From Firm-13 sp964617375 (GTDB taxonomy: Bacteria > Bacillota > Clostridia > Saccharofermentanales > Saccharofermentanaceae), in contig CAZTXQ010000003.1 in assembly GCA_964617375.1 (NCBI GenBank), positions 1 through 64,000 of the forward strand: a stretch of DNA of 64,000 nucleotides, in the 5' to 3' direction. Of this stretch, positions 26,253-35,227 are shown in pieces. The first letter of the stretch is position 1, and every line of letters begins with the position of its first letter. Below the pieces are notes generated by a model. The model did no database searches. It had not been told where the DNA came from and saw only the letters and a list, made by a program, of their open reading frames with translations. Both the position numbers and the translations under genes were made by a program.

Positions 26253-27845
26253 ATGGACATTGAAACGACACTTTCCTTCGGCCCGGATGAGTATCTTTCC
26301 CTCCCGGATGATCTGAATAACCCCGGCGAAAAGGAACTTCTCGCATCGGCTCTTAAATCCATAAAGAAGAGACCCGGCCCGGGTCTTCGTCTGGTTATAC
26401 TGAAAAAGTCGGTTGATGCCAGAAAAAAGAATCGGATACTGATTACTTTTCGCGTGCGGATTACGGACGCAATCATGGAGAATCAGCCGGCATCAACGGA
26501 TGCCGCCATTACAACCGGCAAACCAAGGCCTGTCGTCGTCGGTTTCGGACCGGCCGGAATGTTCGCCGCGCTGCTTCTGGCAAGGCGGGGATATTCGCCC
26601 GTTATAATCGAACGCGGGAAAAAAATCGAAGACCGAGTCCGCGATGTCGAGGATTACTTTAACGGTCTGGCGCTTGTCCCGTATTCGAATGTCCAGTTCG
26701 GAGAAGGCGGCGCGGGTACATTTTCGGACGGGAAACTCTATTCGGGTGTTTCGGACGCAAGGCGGTCATATGTACTCGATTCTTTCGTGCGTGCCGGAGC
26801 ACCGCGCGAGATCCTTTATGCGTCGCATCCTCATGTCGGAACCGACCGGCTGCGCGGCGTCGTTACGGCAATCCGTCAGGAAATCGAAAAAGCAGGCGGG
26901 ACGTTTCTTTTCGGACGGACCGTGAACGGTATCGATACGGAGAACGGCCGGGTATCGGGAATACGCCATTCTCAATCGGGCAGCGATACAGAAGATGCGG
27001 AGTATCTGGAAACGTCGAATGTGATACTTGCGATCGGACACAGTGCCCGGGATACCTTTCGCTATCTCAATGAGAAGGGAATATCCATGACGGCGAAACC
27101 GTTTTCTGTCGGAGTCCGGATCGAACATCCGAGGGAATGGATAGACCGAGCACAGTACGGCAATTTTGCCGGTCATAAGGCGCTTTCGGCGGCCGAATAT
27201 AAGCTTGTCTCGCATACGGATAACGGGAGGGCTCTGTATACATTCTGTATGTGCCCCGGCGGGTATGTCGTCGCAGGAACGTCGGAAACGGACGGCGTCG
27301 TGACGAACGGTATGAGCAATTACAAAAGAGACGCCGAAAATTCAAACAGCGCGATTCTTGTCGGCTGCGACGTTAAAGATTTTGAAGACGGCGGAGTTCT
27401 TTCGGGCGTTCATTTTCAGCAGAAACTCGAGCGGCTTGCCTATGAGCACGGCGGCAGGACGGGAAAAGCGCCATGTCAGCGTTTGGGCGATTTCCTGGAC
27501 GGCCATGCATCTCTTGGATGCGGTGAAGTCAAACCCTCCTACAGGCCGGGTGTTGCCTATGCCAATCTCCGCCGGATCCTGCCCGAATTCGTATCGGACA
27601 CCATTGCACAAGGGATTACGGCTATGAATCGCAGCATTCCGGGATTCTCACATCCGGACAGTCTCCTGACGGGAGTGGAAACAAGAAGTTCGTCTCCCGT
27701 TCGAATCGTTAGAAATGAAGAATGGATGAGTCCGGACGCGGCGGGTCTTTTCCCCTGCGGCGAAGGTGCAGGCTACGCGGGCGGCATTATGTCCTCTGCG
27801 ATTGACGGATTGAAATGTGCCGAGAAAGTAATTGAAAGACTGTGA
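26253..27845 (+). CDS. FAD-dependent dehydrogenase of the COG2509 type
   Basis: A 530-residue flavoprotein. About 90 N-terminal residues form a small domain (with KKRPGPGLRLVILKKS), then PVVVGFGPAGMFAALLLARRG binds FAD, followed by YSNVQFGEGGAGTFSDGKL. The C-terminal part contains RIEHPREWID, MCPGGYVVAGTSE and the closing FPCGEGAGYAGGIMSSAIDG. These features mark the large uncharacterised FAD-dependent dehydrogenase family found in clostridia. Coupled to the preceding flavoprotein gene; the electron donor and substrate are unknown. Confidence 0.9.
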   Translation: MDIETTLSFGPDEYLSLPDDLNNPGEKELLASALKSIKKRPGPGLRLVILKKSVDARKKNRILITFRVRITDAIMENQPASTDAAITTGKPRPVVVGFGPAGMFAALLLARRGYSPVIIERGKKIEDRVRDVEDYFNGLALVPYSNVQFGEGGAGTFSDGKLYSGVSDARRSYVLDSFVRAGAPREILYASHPHVGTDRLRGVVTAIRQEIEKAGGTFLFGRTVNGIDTENGRVSGIRHSQSGSDTEDAEYLETSNVILAIGHSARDTFRYLNEKGISMTAKPFSVGVRIEHPREWIDRAQYGNFAGHKALSAAEYKLVSHTDNGRALYTFCMCPGGYVVAGTSETDGVVTNGMSNYKRDAENSNSAILVGCDVKDFEDGGVLSGVHFQQKLERLAYEHGGRTGKAPCQRLGDFLDGHASLGCGEVKPSYRPGVAYANLRRILPEFVSDTIAQGITAMNRSIPGFSHPDSLLTGVETRSSSPVRIVRNEEWMSPDAAGLFPCGEGAGYAGGIMSSAIDGLKCAEKVIERL

Positions 27846-27948
27846 GGAATATGTGTGTTAAAATAAATGTGTTGGAAATTTCTGTTTGAATAACATAAAA
27901 AGGAGGACGCACGCCTGTCAAGGGATTGGCGGTGTGCTGCAATGCAGG

Positions 27949-28683
27949 ATGAAGATTACCGTTCTCGGATGTTCGGGAGGTTATCCCGCACCCGGCGGCG
28001 CTACGACCGGATACCTCGTATCGTTTGCCGGTAAAAATATTCTGATTGACATGGGAAGCGGCGTCCTTTCGAATCTTTTACAGTATATATCGCTCGGGGA
28101 TATTGACCTGATCCTTTTAACCCATCATCATTCCGATCATGTATGTGATATTCCTGTATTCAAATATGCTTTACAGATGAACAAACAGAACGGAACGGAT
28201 ATTCATACGATCCCGGTTTTCGCGCCGTCAACGCCGGAAGCCGCGTTTGATCTGCTGTCGCACGATACGAATCTTGTCTGCGGACATATCGGCGCATCGA
28301 CGATTCTTCCTGTCTTCGGCGGCAGAGCCTATTTCTTCAGAACACAGCATCCTGTGGAGTGTTACGGAATCCGGCTGGAATATGAGGGGAAGGTTTTTGT
28401 GTATACGGGCGATGCCTGTTACAACCCCGATCTGATTCCGCTGCTCCGGGATGCGGATCTTGCGATTATGGACTGCGGTGCTCTCGAAAAACAGCGAAAA
28501 CCGGTCATGATGCACCTTACACCTACCGAATGCCACAGCCTGTATCGGGATGCCGGCATAAAAAAGGTTGTACTTTCGCATCTGGTTCCGTATTATAGTA
28601 TATCGGAGATTCAGGAAGAGGCCGATTCGTGCGGAATCTGGCCTTACGAGATTGCCTCCGTACATAAGGAATTCGAAATATAA
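27949..28683 (+). CDS. MBL-fold metallohydrolase (RNase Z-like)
   Basis: A 244-residue enzyme with the zinc motif LLTHHHSDH (residues ~58-66), the Asp in VYTGDACYN and the closing LSHLVPYY. The protein starts MKITVLGCSGGYPAPGGATTGYLV, close to small RNase Z/phosphodiesterase-like proteins, but it lacks the long exosite arm of RNase Z, so the substrate is open. The start is unsure: ATG 27949 has only GCAGG in front, a GTG at 27934 has AAGGGA 8 bases away, and a perfect AGGAGG at 27901 has no start codon at a normal distance. Confidence 0.85.
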   Translation: MKITVLGCSGGYPAPGGATTGYLVSFAGKNILIDMGSGVLSNLLQYISLGDIDLILLTHHHSDHVCDIPVFKYALQMNKQNGTDIHTIPVFAPSTPEAAFDLLSHDTNLVCGHIGASTILPVFGGRAYFFRTQHPVECYGIRLEYEGKVFVYTGDACYNPDLIPLLRDADLAIMDCGALEKQRKPVMMHLTPTECHSLYRDAGIKKVVLSHLVPYYSISEIQEEADSCGIWPYEIASVHKEFEI

Positions 28684-28702
28684 ACGAAGTTGAGGTAACC
28701 AT

Positions 28703-28990
28703 ATGAAGCCTATGGATAATCATACGGCCGTCATTACGGTCGTAGGTCAGGATACAATCGGCATTATCGCAAGAGTGAGCACGCTCCTGGCGGACAACAA
28801 TGTCAACATTAAGGACATAACCCAGACAATCCTCGAGGACCTTTTTACCATGATCATGATCGTGGATATGACGACGTCGTCTATGGATATCAAAGATCTT
28901 GCCGATCAGCTTGAAGCTCTGGGTAAGGAAATGGGTCTTTCCATGCGTATTCAGCACGCGAGTCTCTTTAATGCCATGCACAGAATTTAA
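28703..28990 (+). CDS. ACT domain protein, UPF0237 family
   Basis: A 95-residue single ACT domain (AVITVVGQDTIGIIARVSTLLADNNV) of the UPF0237 type, a GcvR-like ligand-binding regulator of unknown ligand. It sits directly before the UPF0210 gene, a pairing conserved in many Firmicutes and archaea, which suggests that it regulates that protein. Confidence 0.93.
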   Translation: MKPMDNHTAVITVVGQDTIGIIARVSTLLADNNVNIKDITQTILEDLFTMIMIVDMTTSSMDIKDLADQLEALGKEMGLSMRIQHASLFNAMHRI

Positions 28991-29017
28991 ACCCGGTTGG
29001 GGGTTTGTGAGGGAAAA

Positions 29018-30376
29018 ATGATAGCAGATTTTGAAATCCTTGAGACAATCCGCATGTTTCAGGAACAGCATTTGGACGTACGTACCATTACGATGGGAAT
29101 CAGTCTGATGGATTGCTCCACAACAAGCAGCGAAGAAACGTGCCGTCGTATATATGACAAAATATGTAAGAGAGCCGAGAAACTGGTTCAAACCGGCGAA
29201 GACATCAGCCGCGAATACCGTGTGCCGATCATCAACAAGCGTATATCCGTAACGCCGATATCGATTGTTGCCGCATCGTCCGGAACAACGGACTATACAG
29301 TTTTTGCACGCGCACTCGACCGTGCGGCCAAGACCTGTGGCGTGAACTTTATCGGAGGCTTCTCCGCTCTTGTCCAGAAGGGGTATACCGACAGCGACAG
29401 GAATCTGATCGAATCAATTCCCGAGAGCCTGGCCGTTACCGATTTCGTCTGTTCTTCCGTTAACCTTGCTACGACAAAATCCGGTATTAACATGGATGCC
29501 GTACGTGACATGGGAAGAATTATTAAGAGAACGGCCGAGCTGACCAAGGACAGGGATGCAATCGGATGTGCGAAGCTGGTTGTTTTCGCGAATGCACCGG
29601 AAGACAACCCGTTCATGGCCGGCGCTTTCCTCGGACCCGGCGAGCCCGAATGCGTGATTAATGTCGGCATATCCGGCCCCGGCGTCATTAAGTCGGCTCT
29701 CGAGACCGTACGCGGCGAAGACTTAGGTGTCGTTGCCGAGACAATCAAGAAGGCAGCCTTCAAGATCACCCGTGTCGGAGAGCTGGTAGCCAGAGAGGCT
29801 TCGGCCCGGTTGGGCGCACCGTTCGGCATCATAGATCTCTCTCTTGCTCCGACACCCGTTGTCGGAGATTCGATCGCCAGAATTCTCGAGGAGTTCGGCA
29901 TTGAGAACTGCGGCGGCTGGGGAACCACCTGCGCGCTCGCGATGCTGAATGACGCGGTTAAGAAGGGCGGAACGATGGCGTCTTCGTTTGTCGGAGGACT
30001 GTCGGGAGCTTTTATTCCGGTGTCGGAAGACGAAGGTATGATCGAAGCCGCAAGAAAGGGCTCCATAACTCTCGAAAAACTCGAGGCCATGACTTGTGTC
30101 TGTTCTGTCGGCCTGGATATGATAGCGATTCCCGGCAACACACCGGCAACGACGATATCGGGTATTATCGCCGATGAGATGGCCCTTGGTATGATCAACA
30201 ATAAAACGACCGCCGTCCGTATTATTCCGATGCCCGGAAAAGACGTCGGCGACTCGGTCGAATACGGCGGCCTTCTCGGATCGGCTCCCATTATGAGTGT
30301 CAACCCGTCCTCGTGTGCGGATTTCATTAACCGCGGCGGCCGTGTTCCCGCCCCGATCCACAGCATGCGTAACTGA
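29018..30376 (+). CDS. UPF0210 (DUF711, PFL-fold) protein
   Basis: A 452-residue protein of the UPF0210 family, structurally related to pyruvate formate-lyase barrels but without a glycyl radical loop. It begins MIADFEILETIRMFQEQHLDVRTITMGISLMDC and has the typical stretches NFIGGFSALVQKG, GPGVIKSALE, FGIIDLSLAPTP and IPMPGKDVGDSVEYGGLLG. Molecular function is not known. ATG 29018 follows GAGGGAA; an upstream in-frame TTG is less likely. The ACT protein is 27 bases upstream. Confidence 0.93.
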   Translation: MIADFEILETIRMFQEQHLDVRTITMGISLMDCSTTSSEETCRRIYDKICKRAEKLVQTGEDISREYRVPIINKRISVTPISIVAASSGTTDYTVFARALDRAAKTCGVNFIGGFSALVQKGYTDSDRNLIESIPESLAVTDFVCSSVNLATTKSGINMDAVRDMGRIIKRTAELTKDRDAIGCAKLVVFANAPEDNPFMAGAFLGPGEPECVINVGISGPGVIKSALETVRGEDLGVVAETIKKAAFKITRVGELVAREASARLGAPFGIIDLSLAPTPVVGDSIARILEEFGIENCGGWGTTCALAMLNDAVKKGGTMASSFVGGLSGAFIPVSEDEGMIEAARKGSITLEKLEAMTCVCSVGLDMIAIPGNTPATTISGIIADEMALGMINNKTTAVRIIPMPGKDVGDSVEYGGLLGSAPIMSVNPSSCADFINRGGRVPAPIHSMRN

Positions 30377-30406
30377 TCATAGGCGCTGTATAAGAAGAGG
30401 TTATTT

Positions 30407-32245
30407 TTGGAAATGACAGAACAGGAATATTGTGAGCAGCTGAAGGAATATGATTTTTCTTCGGTATTGATTAACGGCCGGGAAGCACCGGAATATCCAC
30501 CCGAGCTTGAGAAGAACGCATATTACGGCTTCTATTTACTTGTACGCTGTGCGTCTGATTTGCTTCCGGCTGCAGCCGGAACAAAACATGCGGATCACAT
30601 TAAGCGAGATGAGCAGCTGAAGGAACTTGCGTTATCCTATCTCGAATCGGAGAAGAACGGCAAGAACGCCTTATTTACGAAGAACAAACCGTATACATAC
30701 AGGCTTGTCAGTCTTCTGATTGATTTTATCGCGCTTCGCAGCATGCCGGCGGGCCGCGCGGACTATCTGTCTTTCTCGGATAAGATGAATGATCTTGTAA
30801 AGAACATTGAAGTCACCCGTACATCGAGAAATCCGATACGGACTATGGATATTGTGATCGCGAAAAAATGGTGCCGCATTTTTCGCTCTTTTCTGTTTCT
30901 CAGAATGCCCGACGATTTAAAACCGTCAAACTTTAATGTTGAACATGATCTTACCGTAAGTGCCAGAAGAGGCATCTCCCCGGAACCGCTCGTTCATATC
31001 GATTTCCGCGCCCGTTTCAAAAAATATAAGAGGCAGGAGAAAGTCGGGAAACTGATTCTTTTAGCCGAGGAATGGGAGATGAAATGCGGAAGATCTTTGA
31101 TTCAGGCGGATCCTTTTATGTATGAGATCTATGTCTTGAAGATCCTTGATACGGAAGCGTTTTACAAGATCGGCCTGGAATGGGTTTCCATGCTGATCCT
31201 CCGGTACCCGGAAAACCATGTATTTCTTCGTTGGAAGGCGCGTTACTTGAGGCAGGACGGGAAAATGAGCGAGGCGCATGAAATCTGCGACTACCTTCTC
31301 GGCCTCCAGCCGGCGGATTCGGAGCTTCTCTGCTTCAAATCCAATCTCTGCTTTCTTGACGGTGACCTGAAACTTGCTCGCGAATTCGGAACGAAGGCCG
31401 TTCTGTCGGACGCCGGGGATCCTTTTTCGCATCTTACGCTTGCCTACGCGTATTTGTATGACGGGGAAAACGGCGAAGCCGTTACTTCCTTTAACCGCGC
31501 GCTCGATCTCGATCCCTCGCTGATTGACGCCTATCGCGGCAAGGGGAAAGCCCTTTTGATGGATGACCGTGCCTATGATGCGATGGAATGCCTGATCACC
31601 GTATCAAGACTGTCGCCGGAAGATCCGGAAATCTATCACGATCTCGCGGATGTTTATTTTATGTGCGGGTATCTGGAAGAGTGTAAGAAGTATTGCCGGA
31701 AATGTCTGGCACTTGATCCCGAATGTGCCGGCGCATTTGTGCTTTTGGGCATGCTCGAAATCCGGAAAAACCGCGAGGAGCATGCGGGCAAATTTTTGAA
31801 CCGGGCTCTGGAAATTGAGCCTAAGAATCCGATTGCCTTAAACGAACTTGCCTACGTACAGCATCTTAAAGGCAACGACGAGGAATGTCTGCGGCTCTTA
31901 AAAAAGGCGATCGATATCGCACCCGATTTCCCGGATGTCCTTTGCAGCATGGGAGTCGTTTATTATTACCAGAGCGAATTCGACGAGGCACTCGGGTATT
32001 TTGACAGAACGCTTGACCTGGACCCGTATCATGTCGGTGCTATGCTGGGGAAAGGCAATCTCTATCTTGCACAGTCCGAAGCCCAGGAGGCTCTGGAGTG
32101 GTATGACAAAGCTTTGTTCTTGGATCCTGAGTATCCGGAAGCGATACAGGGCATCATCAGCGCATATCGTGCTCTCGGATTGGAGCAGGACGCGTTCGAA
32201 TGGATACAGAAAGCATCGGATCTCGGAATCGATCCGGAAGACTGA
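30407..32245 (+). CDS. Tetratricopeptide repeat protein
   Basis: A 612-residue soluble protein without a signal peptide or helix for membranes. The first ~220 residues are of unknown fold (Lys/Arg-rich, predicted helical). From about residue 240 to the end there are at least eight TPR units, for example EAVTSFNRALDLDPSLIDAY, KYCRKCLALDPECAGAFVLLG and EALEWYDKALFLDPEYPEAI, forming a protein-binding superhelix. The TTG at 30407 is favoured by AGAGG six bases upstream, but an ATG at 30413 is in frame. Partner unknown; it ends at a two-way terminator. Confidence 0.88.
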   Translation: MEMTEQEYCEQLKEYDFSSVLINGREAPEYPPELEKNAYYGFYLLVRCASDLLPAAAGTKHADHIKRDEQLKELALSYLESEKNGKNALFTKNKPYTYRLVSLLIDFIALRSMPAGRADYLSFSDKMNDLVKNIEVTRTSRNPIRTMDIVIAKKWCRIFRSFLFLRMPDDLKPSNFNVEHDLTVSARRGISPEPLVHIDFRARFKKYKRQEKVGKLILLAEEWEMKCGRSLIQADPFMYEIYVLKILDTEAFYKIGLEWVSMLILRYPENHVFLRWKARYLRQDGKMSEAHEICDYLLGLQPADSELLCFKSNLCFLDGDLKLAREFGTKAVLSDAGDPFSHLTLAYAYLYDGENGEAVTSFNRALDLDPSLIDAYRGKGKALLMDDRAYDAMECLITVSRLSPEDPEIYHDLADVYFMCGYLEECKKYCRKCLALDPECAGAFVLLGMLEIRKNREEHAGKFLNRALEIEPKNPIALNELAYVQHLKGNDEECLRLLKKAIDIAPDFPDVLCSMGVVYYYQSEFDEALGYFDRTLDLDPYHVGAMLGKGNLYLAQSEAQEALEWYDKALFLDPEYPEAIQGIISAYRALGLEQDAFEWIQKASDLGIDPED

Positions 32246-32272
32246 TTCTTACCATGATCCTATAGACCGAAT

Positions 32273-32328
32273 AAAAGGCCGCTTACGATGGTGATGCAGA
32301 GATCACTTTCATAAGCGGCCTGTTTTTT
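32273..32328. terminator. Bidirectional terminator between the TPR gene and argH
   Basis: AGGCCGCTTA (32276-32285) pairs with TAAGCGGCCT (32312-32321), with an inner helper stem GTGAT/ATCAC (32291-32295, 32302-32306). TGTTTTTT follows on the plus strand and a shorter T run on the minus strand, fitting the convergent genes. Confidence 0.9.
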
Positions 32329-32345
32329 AACGGTTCTCTTTTTGA

Positions 32346-33719
32346 TCAGATGAAAAGCGCGGCCCGTTCGAGTGCGGCCTTCACCGTATCGGGAGACGGG
32401 GCGCCGGTAATCGTCCTGTTCCGGATGCAGGTTATGAGCGAGATCGCATCGTAAATGTCCTCATCGATGAGCGGAGAGAAGCTCCTGAATTCGTCGATAC
32501 CGACATCGAGAAGTGCGATTTTGGCATCGAGACAGTACTTGACGAGTTTCCCGGATACTTCGTGCGCGCTGCGGAAGGGAAGTCCTTTTCGCACAAGATA
32601 GTCGGCAAGGTCGGTCGCGTTGGTGAACCCGCCGGCGGCCGCCTTCGCCATGGAATCCTTCTTCACTGTCATGGTGTCGATCATTCCGGTGAAGGGAACG
32701 AGTGCACCCTTTACCGTATCGATCGCGTCAAACAGGGATTCCTTGTCTTCCTGCATATCCTTGTTGTAGGCGAGAGGCAATCCCTTCATCACGACAAGGA
32801 GCGCCACAAGATCGCCGTAGACGCGGCCCGTCTTGCCGCGCGTCAGCTCGGCAATGTCCGGGTTCTTCTTCTGCGGCATGATCGAGGAACCGGTCGCATA
32901 CGCATCATCCAGGTCGATAAAAGCGAATTCCTGAGAGGACCAGAGGATAATTTCTTCCGAAAAACGTGACAGATGCATCATAAGGATCGAGAGAACACCC
33001 GCCAGCTCGATCGCAAAATCGCGGTCTGATACGCCGTCGATACTGTTGTCGGTAACGCCTTCCATCCCGAGTTCGAGAGCTGCGGACTCGCGGTCAAGAG
33101 GGTAGGTGGTTCCGGCCAGCGCGCCCGATCCCAGTGGAGAGTAATTCATCCTTTTATAGGCATCATCGAGCCGGGTAACATCACGGCGCAGCATCTGAAT
33201 ATAGGCGCTCAGGTGATGGGCGAATGTTATGGGCTGTGCGCGCTGAAGATGTGTATAGCCGGGCATAACCGTCTCGAGATTCTCCGACGCCTTCCGGATC
33301 AGTGTCGTATAGAGATTCATGACGAGAATCCGGATCTCTTTCATTTCGTCGAGAAGGTAAAGACGGATATCCAGAGCGACCTGATCGTTGCGGCTTCTGC
33401 CTGTGTGAAGCCGTTTTCCGGCATCGCCGATCCGGCGCGTCAGTTCTTCTTCGATAAACATGTGAATGTCTTCGGCGTCCGATTCAAACGTAAGAGCTCC
33501 GCTCTGAATATCGTCAAGAATCCCCGAAAGTCCGGCAAGAATTGCATCGGTGTCGTCCTTTGAGAGGACTCCCTGTTTGCCGAGCATGCGGCAGTGCGCC
33601 ATACTCCCCCGGATGTCCTGCGCATACATGCGGCAGTCGAAGGATAGCGACGAATTGTAATCGTTTGCCGCCGCATCGGTTTCTTTTCCAAAACGGCCGT
33701 CCCACATTTTTTTACTCAC
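32346..33719 (-). CDS. argH: Argininosuccinate lyase
   Basis: A 457-residue enzyme that splits argininosuccinate into arginine and fumarate, the last step of arginine synthesis. It begins WDGRFGKETDAAAN after MSKKM, and has the fumarase/aspartase superfamily signature SSIMPQKKNPD with the catalytic Ser, plus TGRSRNDQVALD and MPGYTHLQRAQP. The start codon is GTG at 33719 with GGAGAAGGAG upstream; an ATG at 33705 is an alternative. It lies 34 bases after argG and both share the promoter near 35.0 kb. Confidence 0.97.
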   Translation of the reverse strand: MSKKMWDGRFGKETDAAANDYNSSLSFDCRMYAQDIRGSMAHCRMLGKQGVLSKDDTDAILAGLSGILDDIQSGALTFESDAEDIHMFIEEELTRRIGDAGKRLHTGRSRNDQVALDIRLYLLDEMKEIRILVMNLYTTLIRKASENLETVMPGYTHLQRAQPITFAHHLSAYIQMLRRDVTRLDDAYKRMNYSPLGSGALAGTTYPLDRESAALELGMEGVTDNSIDGVSDRDFAIELAGVLSILMMHLSRFSEEIILWSSQEFAFIDLDDAYATGSSIMPQKKNPDIAELTRGKTGRVYGDLVALLVVMKGLPLAYNKDMQEDKESLFDAIDTVKGALVPFTGMIDTMTVKKDSMAKAAAGGFTNATDLADYLVRKGLPFRSAHEVSGKLVKYCLDAKIALLDVGIDEFRSFSPLIDEDIYDAISLITCIRNRTITGAPSPDTVKAALERAALFI

Positions 33720-33752
33720 AGTGAATGTTCTCCTTCTCCACGGACGAATCGG

Positions 33753-34967
33753 TTACATAAGATCATTTCTTTTCTTCATCTGCGCGACAACCTTCATCGG
33801 GAGACCGAAGCAGTTGATAAATCCGCCGGCATCCTTCTGGTCGTATACCTGATCCTCCGCGAAAGTAGCGATTTCTTCATCATACAGAGAGTAGGGAGAA
33901 GTAGCGCCGGCCGGCATGCAGTTGCCTTTGTAGAGCTTCAGGCGCACTTTTCCGGTAACGGTTTCCTGTGTCTTGTCGACAAATGCGGAGAGAGCCTCAC
34001 GAAGAGGATGAAACCACTGTCCGAAATAGACAAGCTCGGCAAACCGCTGGGAGACCAGATCCTTGTAGTGCAAGGTGTCGCGGTCGAGGGTCAGGAGCTC
34101 GAGTTCGCGGTGCGCATAATACATAACGGTTCCGCCGGGTGTCTCGTAGACGCCTCTGGACTTCATGCCGACAAGACGGTTCTCGACCATATCGATGATT
34201 CCGACGCCGTTTTTGGCGGCAACTTCGTTTAAGTATTTAAGCATGGCGACCGGATCGAGTTTCTTTCCGTCGACGGTTACCGGGATACCTTTTTCGAATT
34301 CAAGCTCAATGTATGTCGCTTCGTCCGGCGCCTTTTCGGGAGACACCATCAGCTTCAGGAGGGACTCGTACTTCGGTTCGTTGGCCGGGTTCTCAAGATC
34401 CATTCCCTCGTGGGAAAGATGCCAGAGATTCTCGTCCATCGAATAGTTGTCCTTCTTGGTAACCGGAACCGGTATATTTCTGGCATTGGCATAATCGATT
34501 TCTTCGTCACGGGACTTGATATCCCAAATACGCCAGGGTGCGATGATCTTCATCTCGGGGGCAAGGGCCTTGATCGTCAGTTCAAAGCGGACCTGATCGT
34601 TTCCTTTTCCGGTTGCGCCGTGGGCGATTGCCGTGCAGCCTTCACGCCTCGCGATCTCAACCATACGCTTTGCGATCACGGGACGTGCAAAGGAAGTTCC
34701 GAGCAGATACTTGCCTTCGTATACTGCGTTTGCTTTCAGTGTCGGATAGATAAAATCCGTGATAAACTCTTCGGAGATATCTTCGACAAAGCACTTCGAT
34801 GCGCCGCATTTCAGAGCTTTCTCAATAAGGAAGGCCTCGTCGATTCCGATTCCGACTTCACCGGCCATCGCAATGACTTCACAGTCATAGTGATCCAAGA
34901 GCCACGGTATAATAATGGATGTATCCAGACCGCCTGAGTAAGCAAGCAAAATCTTTTCCTTTGCCAT
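33753..34967 (-). CDS. argG: Argininosuccinate synthase
   Basis: A 404-residue ATP-dependent ligase joining citrulline and aspartate to argininosuccinate. The PP-loop reads LAYSGGLDTS near the N-terminus; further family marks are IAHGATGKGNDQVRFE and the substrate-binding segment SMDENLWHLSHEG. AGGAGG lies just before the ATG. First gene of argGH, preceded by a promoter overlapping two ArgR-like boxes. Confidence 0.98.
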   Translation of the reverse strand: MAKEKILLAYSGGLDTSIIIPWLLDHYDCEVIAMAGEVGIGIDEAFLIEKALKCGASKCFVEDISEEFITDFIYPTLKANAVYEGKYLLGTSFARPVIAKRMVEIARREGCTAIAHGATGKGNDQVRFELTIKALAPEMKIIAPWRIWDIKSRDEEIDYANARNIPVPVTKKDNYSMDENLWHLSHEGMDLENPANEPKYESLLKLMVSPEKAPDEATYIELEFEKGIPVTVDGKKLDPVAMLKYLNEVAAKNGVGIIDMVENRLVGMKSRGVYETPGGTVMYYAHRELELLTLDRDTLHYKDLVSQRFAELVYFGQWFHPLREALSAFVDKTQETVTGKVRLKLYKGNCMPAGATSPYSLYDEEIATFAEDQVYDQKDAGGFINCFGLPMKVVAQMKKRNDLM

Positions 34968-34985
34968 ATTCGTATCCTCCTAAAA

Positions 34986-35019
34986 TGTATAAATATACTC
35001 AATTCTGCATAAACGCACT
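34986..35019 (-). promoter_or_regulatory. Two putative ArgR boxes
   Basis: TGTATAAATATACT (34986-34999) and TGCATAAACGCACT (35006-35019) are imperfect palindromes of the ARG-box kind, 20 bases apart from start to start, as expected for two half-turn-aligned ArgR sites. They overlap the predicted transcription start of argGH. No ArgR gene is in the window. Confidence 0.6.
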
Positions 35020-35020
35020 T

Positions 35021-35049
35021 ATTTTAGCAAAGCAGTGTGTTCACGTCAA
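35021..35049 (-). promoter_or_regulatory. SigA-type promoter of argGH
   Basis: On the minus strand TTGACG (35049-35044), a 17-base spacer and TAAAAT (35026-35021). Transcription should begin near 35014, inside the ArgR-like boxes. Confidence 0.75.
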
Positions 35050-35227
35050 CCTTTATTATTCTATTCTTTGTATAGATGCAAAACAAGCGGTTAAACGGCT
35101 TGTATAATTTAACGGCTATGAAAGACTTTACGCATTTGGAAGAGTGGGGTAGAATTGAGTAGCAAAAAACGAAAAGAATCATGAGGACTTAGATTCATTG
35201 TTTATCTTTCATTTAGGGGGCGAATGC

